Source: Polydactylus sextarius (taxonomy: Eukaryota > Chordata > Actinopteri > Polynemidae). Taken from it: a stretch of DNA of 64,000 bases. Location of the stretch: the NCBI GenBank assembly GCA_016801845.1, contig CM028926.1:8592501-8656500 (forward strand). Direction: 5' to 3'. Below the pieces are notes generated by a model. That model worked only from the letters and a program-made list of their open reading frames with translations, ran no database searches and was not told the origin of the DNA. Below, piece by piece: positions 63,501 to 64,000 of this stretch (positions are counted from its first letter, which is position 1; each line of letters opens with the position of its first letter). The translations under genes and the position numbers were made by a program.

Positions 63501-63738
63501 TTTTACTGATTAAATCTCTCTCTCTCTCTTCCTCTCTCTCTCTCTCTCTCTCCATGTTCCTGTCATTGCAGATTTATATCCTTGTATAAAGGACCATGCC
63601 ACACACACAAAGTCCAGAGGCTTAATGAGTCTACCTCTTATATGTTCCGCATCCAGGCCTTTAATGAGGCGGGTGAAGGGCCCTTCTCCAATGTTTACAC
63701 GTTCACCACCCCACGCTCTCCTCCAGCCCCTGTGAAAG
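31363..63738 (+). CDS. fndc3a: fndc3a: fibronectin type III domain protein, 23 coding exons, 3' end outside window
   Basis: Coding exons: 31330-31473 (ATG 31363), 40338-40413, 50186-50262, 50372-50618, 50898-51230, 51847-51905, 52902-53068, 53154-53213, 53296-53434, 54061-54114, 54247-54371, 54571-54745, 55273-55359, 57503-57641, 58067-58135, 58230-58348, 59368-59473, 59677-59852, 59970-60083, 60174-60323, 61982-62355, 63040-63252, 63572-63738. All are GT-AG and phases fit, giving 1112 codons plus 1 nt. The N-terminal region is Pro-rich: VILVQVNPGEAFTIRREDG, PMMSPNGSVPPIYVPPGY, then KTYERLQKKLKERQG. Eight FN3 domains follow from about residue 302 (human FNDC3A has nine); signatures include LQWKAPCDNGSKIQNYILQW, KLSPASRYSFRLAAKND and QRLNESTSYMFRIQAFNEAG. 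The ninth domain and C-terminal membrane anchor should lie to the right. YNSEGKSNP, DGGSPVSCYSVE and PLPPQPPRLEC favour FNDC3A over FNDC3B. Family knowledge: ER/Golgi-associated tail-anchored protein, required for Sertoli-spermatid adhesion in mouse and implicated in fish fin-fold development. Confidence 0.94.
33381..33435. repeat. (TA)n/(TG)n microsatellite in fndc3a intron
   Basis: A mixed TATG/TG patch followed by a TA run of about 35 bp. Confidence 0.95.
35450..35860 (+). mobile_element. Tc1/mariner-type transposase fossil in fndc3a intron
   Basis: In one frame (about 35540-35668) the sequence reads SLTEVHSAVKGDRPGSSTLR followed by TALHKCELCGGRARRKRKRK. This lines up with the Tc1-like HTH/linker pattern (...STxxRxLHxxGLYGRVARRKPLL). 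Further on, 35812-35850 (HSGGT, then a short T run and GCF-like codons) corresponds to the HGGGSIMLWGCF motif. Stops and indels break every frame, and neither terminal inverted repeats nor the N-terminus could be found. It is a dead fragment. I infer the family from pattern memory, so a related Tc1 lineage cannot be excluded. Confidence 0.65.
37022..37052. repeat. (AT)n microsatellite
   Basis: A pure AT run of about 31 bp in the fndc3a intron between 31473 and 40338. Confidence 0.96.
37640..38277 (+). promoter_or_regulatory. possible internal promoter / non-coding first exon of fndc3a
   Basis: A stretch richer in CpG and purine repeats (GAGAGAG and GGGAGGGA, 37987-38045) is followed by a strong donor, CACA|GTAAGTG, at 38277/38278. 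It sits about 2 kb before exon 40338. It might be an alternative leader exon; there is no direct proof. Confidence 0.25.
38920..38931 (+). CDS. candidate alternative fndc3a start (MRAT), phase 0
   Basis: ATG CGG GCA ACA is followed at once by a donor GTAAGT. Splicing to 40338 (GTA ATC CTG) would give MRAT-VILVQVNPGEAF in frame. It is only four codons, so chance is a serious alternative, but the donor is strong and lies downstream of the CpG/purine-rich stretch. Confidence 0.25.
39305..39421 (+). CDS. candidate alternative N-terminal coding exon of fndc3a
   Basis: A TGA (39302-39304) directly precedes ATG 39305. A second ATG at 39323 has a better Kozak context (GAGATGG). The open frame from the second ATG reads MEVLMISVLEENHSQSPLPG then ECRFYDSDFHKSE, and meets a donor GAG|GTAACT at 39421/39422. 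The donor is phase 0, which is what exon 40338 (VILVQV) needs. The result would be a 33- or 39-residue N-terminus replacing MADHTPPLESGQ and so on. Composition is protein-like rather than repeat-like. No family match is known to me, and chance cannot be excluded without transcripts or conservation. Confidence 0.45.
45355..45393. repeat. (GT)n followed by (CCGT)n
   Basis: A GT run (45355-45379) merging into CCGT tetranucleotides, in the fndc3a intron between 40413 and 50186. Confidence 0.95.
46804..46826. repeat. (GT)n microsatellite
   Basis: A short GT run after a CT-rich patch in the same intron. Confidence 0.93.
48720..49070 (-). repeat. candidate teleost interspersed repeat in fndc3a intron
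   Basis: On the minus strand this segment contains GTGGTGCTGTTGTATCG, later CCACCCTATTACTACTGAAG and a stretch ending TGACTATATTATTAC-like sequence. I recall this pattern as widely repeated in fish genomes. A 12-bp direct repeat (AAGTGTCTCTAA) occurs at 48809-48820 and 49031-49042. The 96-codon minus-strand open frame across it is probably fortuitous. Recognition is from memory only. Confidence 0.4.
49243..49279 (+). CDS. candidate alternative first coding exon of fndc3a
   Basis: ATG at 49243 (context ACAAAATGA, with A at -3) opens MKENSSSSEQPR plus one base, then a donor GCGAG|GTCAGT at 49279/49280. Phase 1 matches exon 50186, whose first two bases complete the Gly, giving MKENSSSSEQPRG-PAQVPMMS. 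A stop in the same frame lies at 49204-49206. Upstream there is a GC-box-like GGGGGCGG (about 49124-49132) and an 11-codon uORF (MAAHLEVPSLC, 49191-49226). The whole looks like an internal promoter with its own short first exon, about 0.9 kb before the common exon. Confidence 0.5.
50898..51230 (+). CDS. fndc3a: fndc3a exon with poly-Gly tract
   Basis: This exon encodes the conserved RTSKTYERLQKKLKERQG segment followed by V and then 15 consecutive glycines, encoded by a GGA/GGT-rich run (51010-51054). After that comes QAKDSPPLSPQKSCSSPTT, close to the Ser-Pro stretch of human FNDC3A, which as I recall lacks the long Gly run. The tract looks like slippage expansion in a disordered linker between the N-terminal region and FN3-1. 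Confidence 0.9.
54534..54560. repeat. (TC)n tract serving as polypyrimidine tract
   Basis: A CT run directly before the acceptor of the fndc3a exon at 54571. The repeat probably acts as the polypyrimidine tract. Confidence 0.9.
61982..62355 (+). CDS. fndc3a: fndc3a exon with acidic/proline insert in FN3-7
   Basis: The exon carries the end of FN3-6 (AVNVAGVGPFSEAVLCQTP) and most of FN3-7. Between YALKESELQRYETEAD and LYSPSTCLGISWDPPCDHG it encodes an insert at about 62102-62190: an Asp/Glu-rich run with nine consecutive Glu, then SSSR and five Pro. Human FNDC3A has only a few acidic residues there (recalled as SDDEIENP). The frame is open across the insert and both splice sites fit, so it is probably translated as an extended loop between the first strands of FN3-7. 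Confidence 0.9.
63513..63553. repeat. (TC)n tract upstream of the last visible fndc3a exon
   Basis: A CT run with one interruption, ending about 20 bp before the acceptor used by exon 63572. Like the tract at 54534, it doubles as splicing signal. Confidence 0.9.
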
Positions 63739-64000
63739 GTACAGTGGCACCTCTCTTTCTTTTCTTTCTCTCTTTTTCTATCACTTTTATTTTTCTTTCG
63801 CTCTGTCTTTTTTTTCACCCGAGATGTGGATCAGCTCTTATTATCTCTACAAACAGTCACAGCGCTGACACACACACAACACAGACAGCGTAGTGTGCTC
63901 AGCTTTTAACCCCACACTGTGGTGTGGTCTCCGCCGGCAGCTTTTGATCCCACACGTTGAAGTCAGTAACGAGGACGTGGGTTTTATTGTCTTTTCAAAC

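Noticed and set aside
1..64000. tRNA, rRNA, CRISPR arrays, operons or defence-type systems
   Set aside because: No tRNA A/B box pairs, rRNA segments, regularly spaced repeats or clustered prokaryote-type genes were found on either strand. The window is an ordinary vertebrate gene neighbourhood.

Overview
This is an intron-rich vertebrate nuclear locus, almost certainly from a teleost fish (most likely percomorph-like). The grounds are compact genes with canonical GT-AG introns, abundant (CA)n, (TA)n and (ATT)n microsatellites, fossils of Tc1-like and RLE-type LINE elements, and proteins clearly homologous to human 13q14 genes but diverged at fish level. No prokaryotic, plasmid, phage or CRISPR-like system is visible.

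Layout. (1) 117-1667, plus strand: the last six coding exons of nek3 (a NIMA-related kinase), entering from the left. (2) About 9 kb of apparently non-coding sequence. (3) 10833-11879, minus strand: an intact single-exon class A GPCR, lpar6. A splice acceptor directly before its ATG implies an upstream non-coding exon. (4) About 7 kb without a recognisable gene. (5) 18767-24631 (leader to about 25.95 kb), minus strand: rcbtb2, 11 coding exons whose phases join into 527 codons plus stop. (6) 25.95-28.3 kb: a spacer between head-to-head promoters, containing a 5'-truncated R4/Dong-like LINE. (7) 28.3 kb to the right edge, plus strand: fndc3a, a non-coding first exon with a 33-unit CTG/TTG repeat and 23 coding exons that give 1112 codons and 8 fibronectin type III domains. 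The 3' end of the gene lies beyond the window.

lpar6, rcbtb2 and fndc3a follow the human 13q14 order, with nek3 brought next to them. No rb1 exon is visible, although human LPAR6 sits inside an RB1 intron. The genes are not a functional pathway; their association is conserved synteny.

The observations most worth following up are inside the two big 5' introns of fndc3a. Two stretches (39305-39421 and 49243-49279) have an in-frame upstream stop, an ATG, an open frame and a donor whose phase fits the next constitutive exon; a third, weaker one is at 38920-38931. They look like undescribed alternative first exons giving different N-termini. I found no evidence of an exotic new system and do not claim one.
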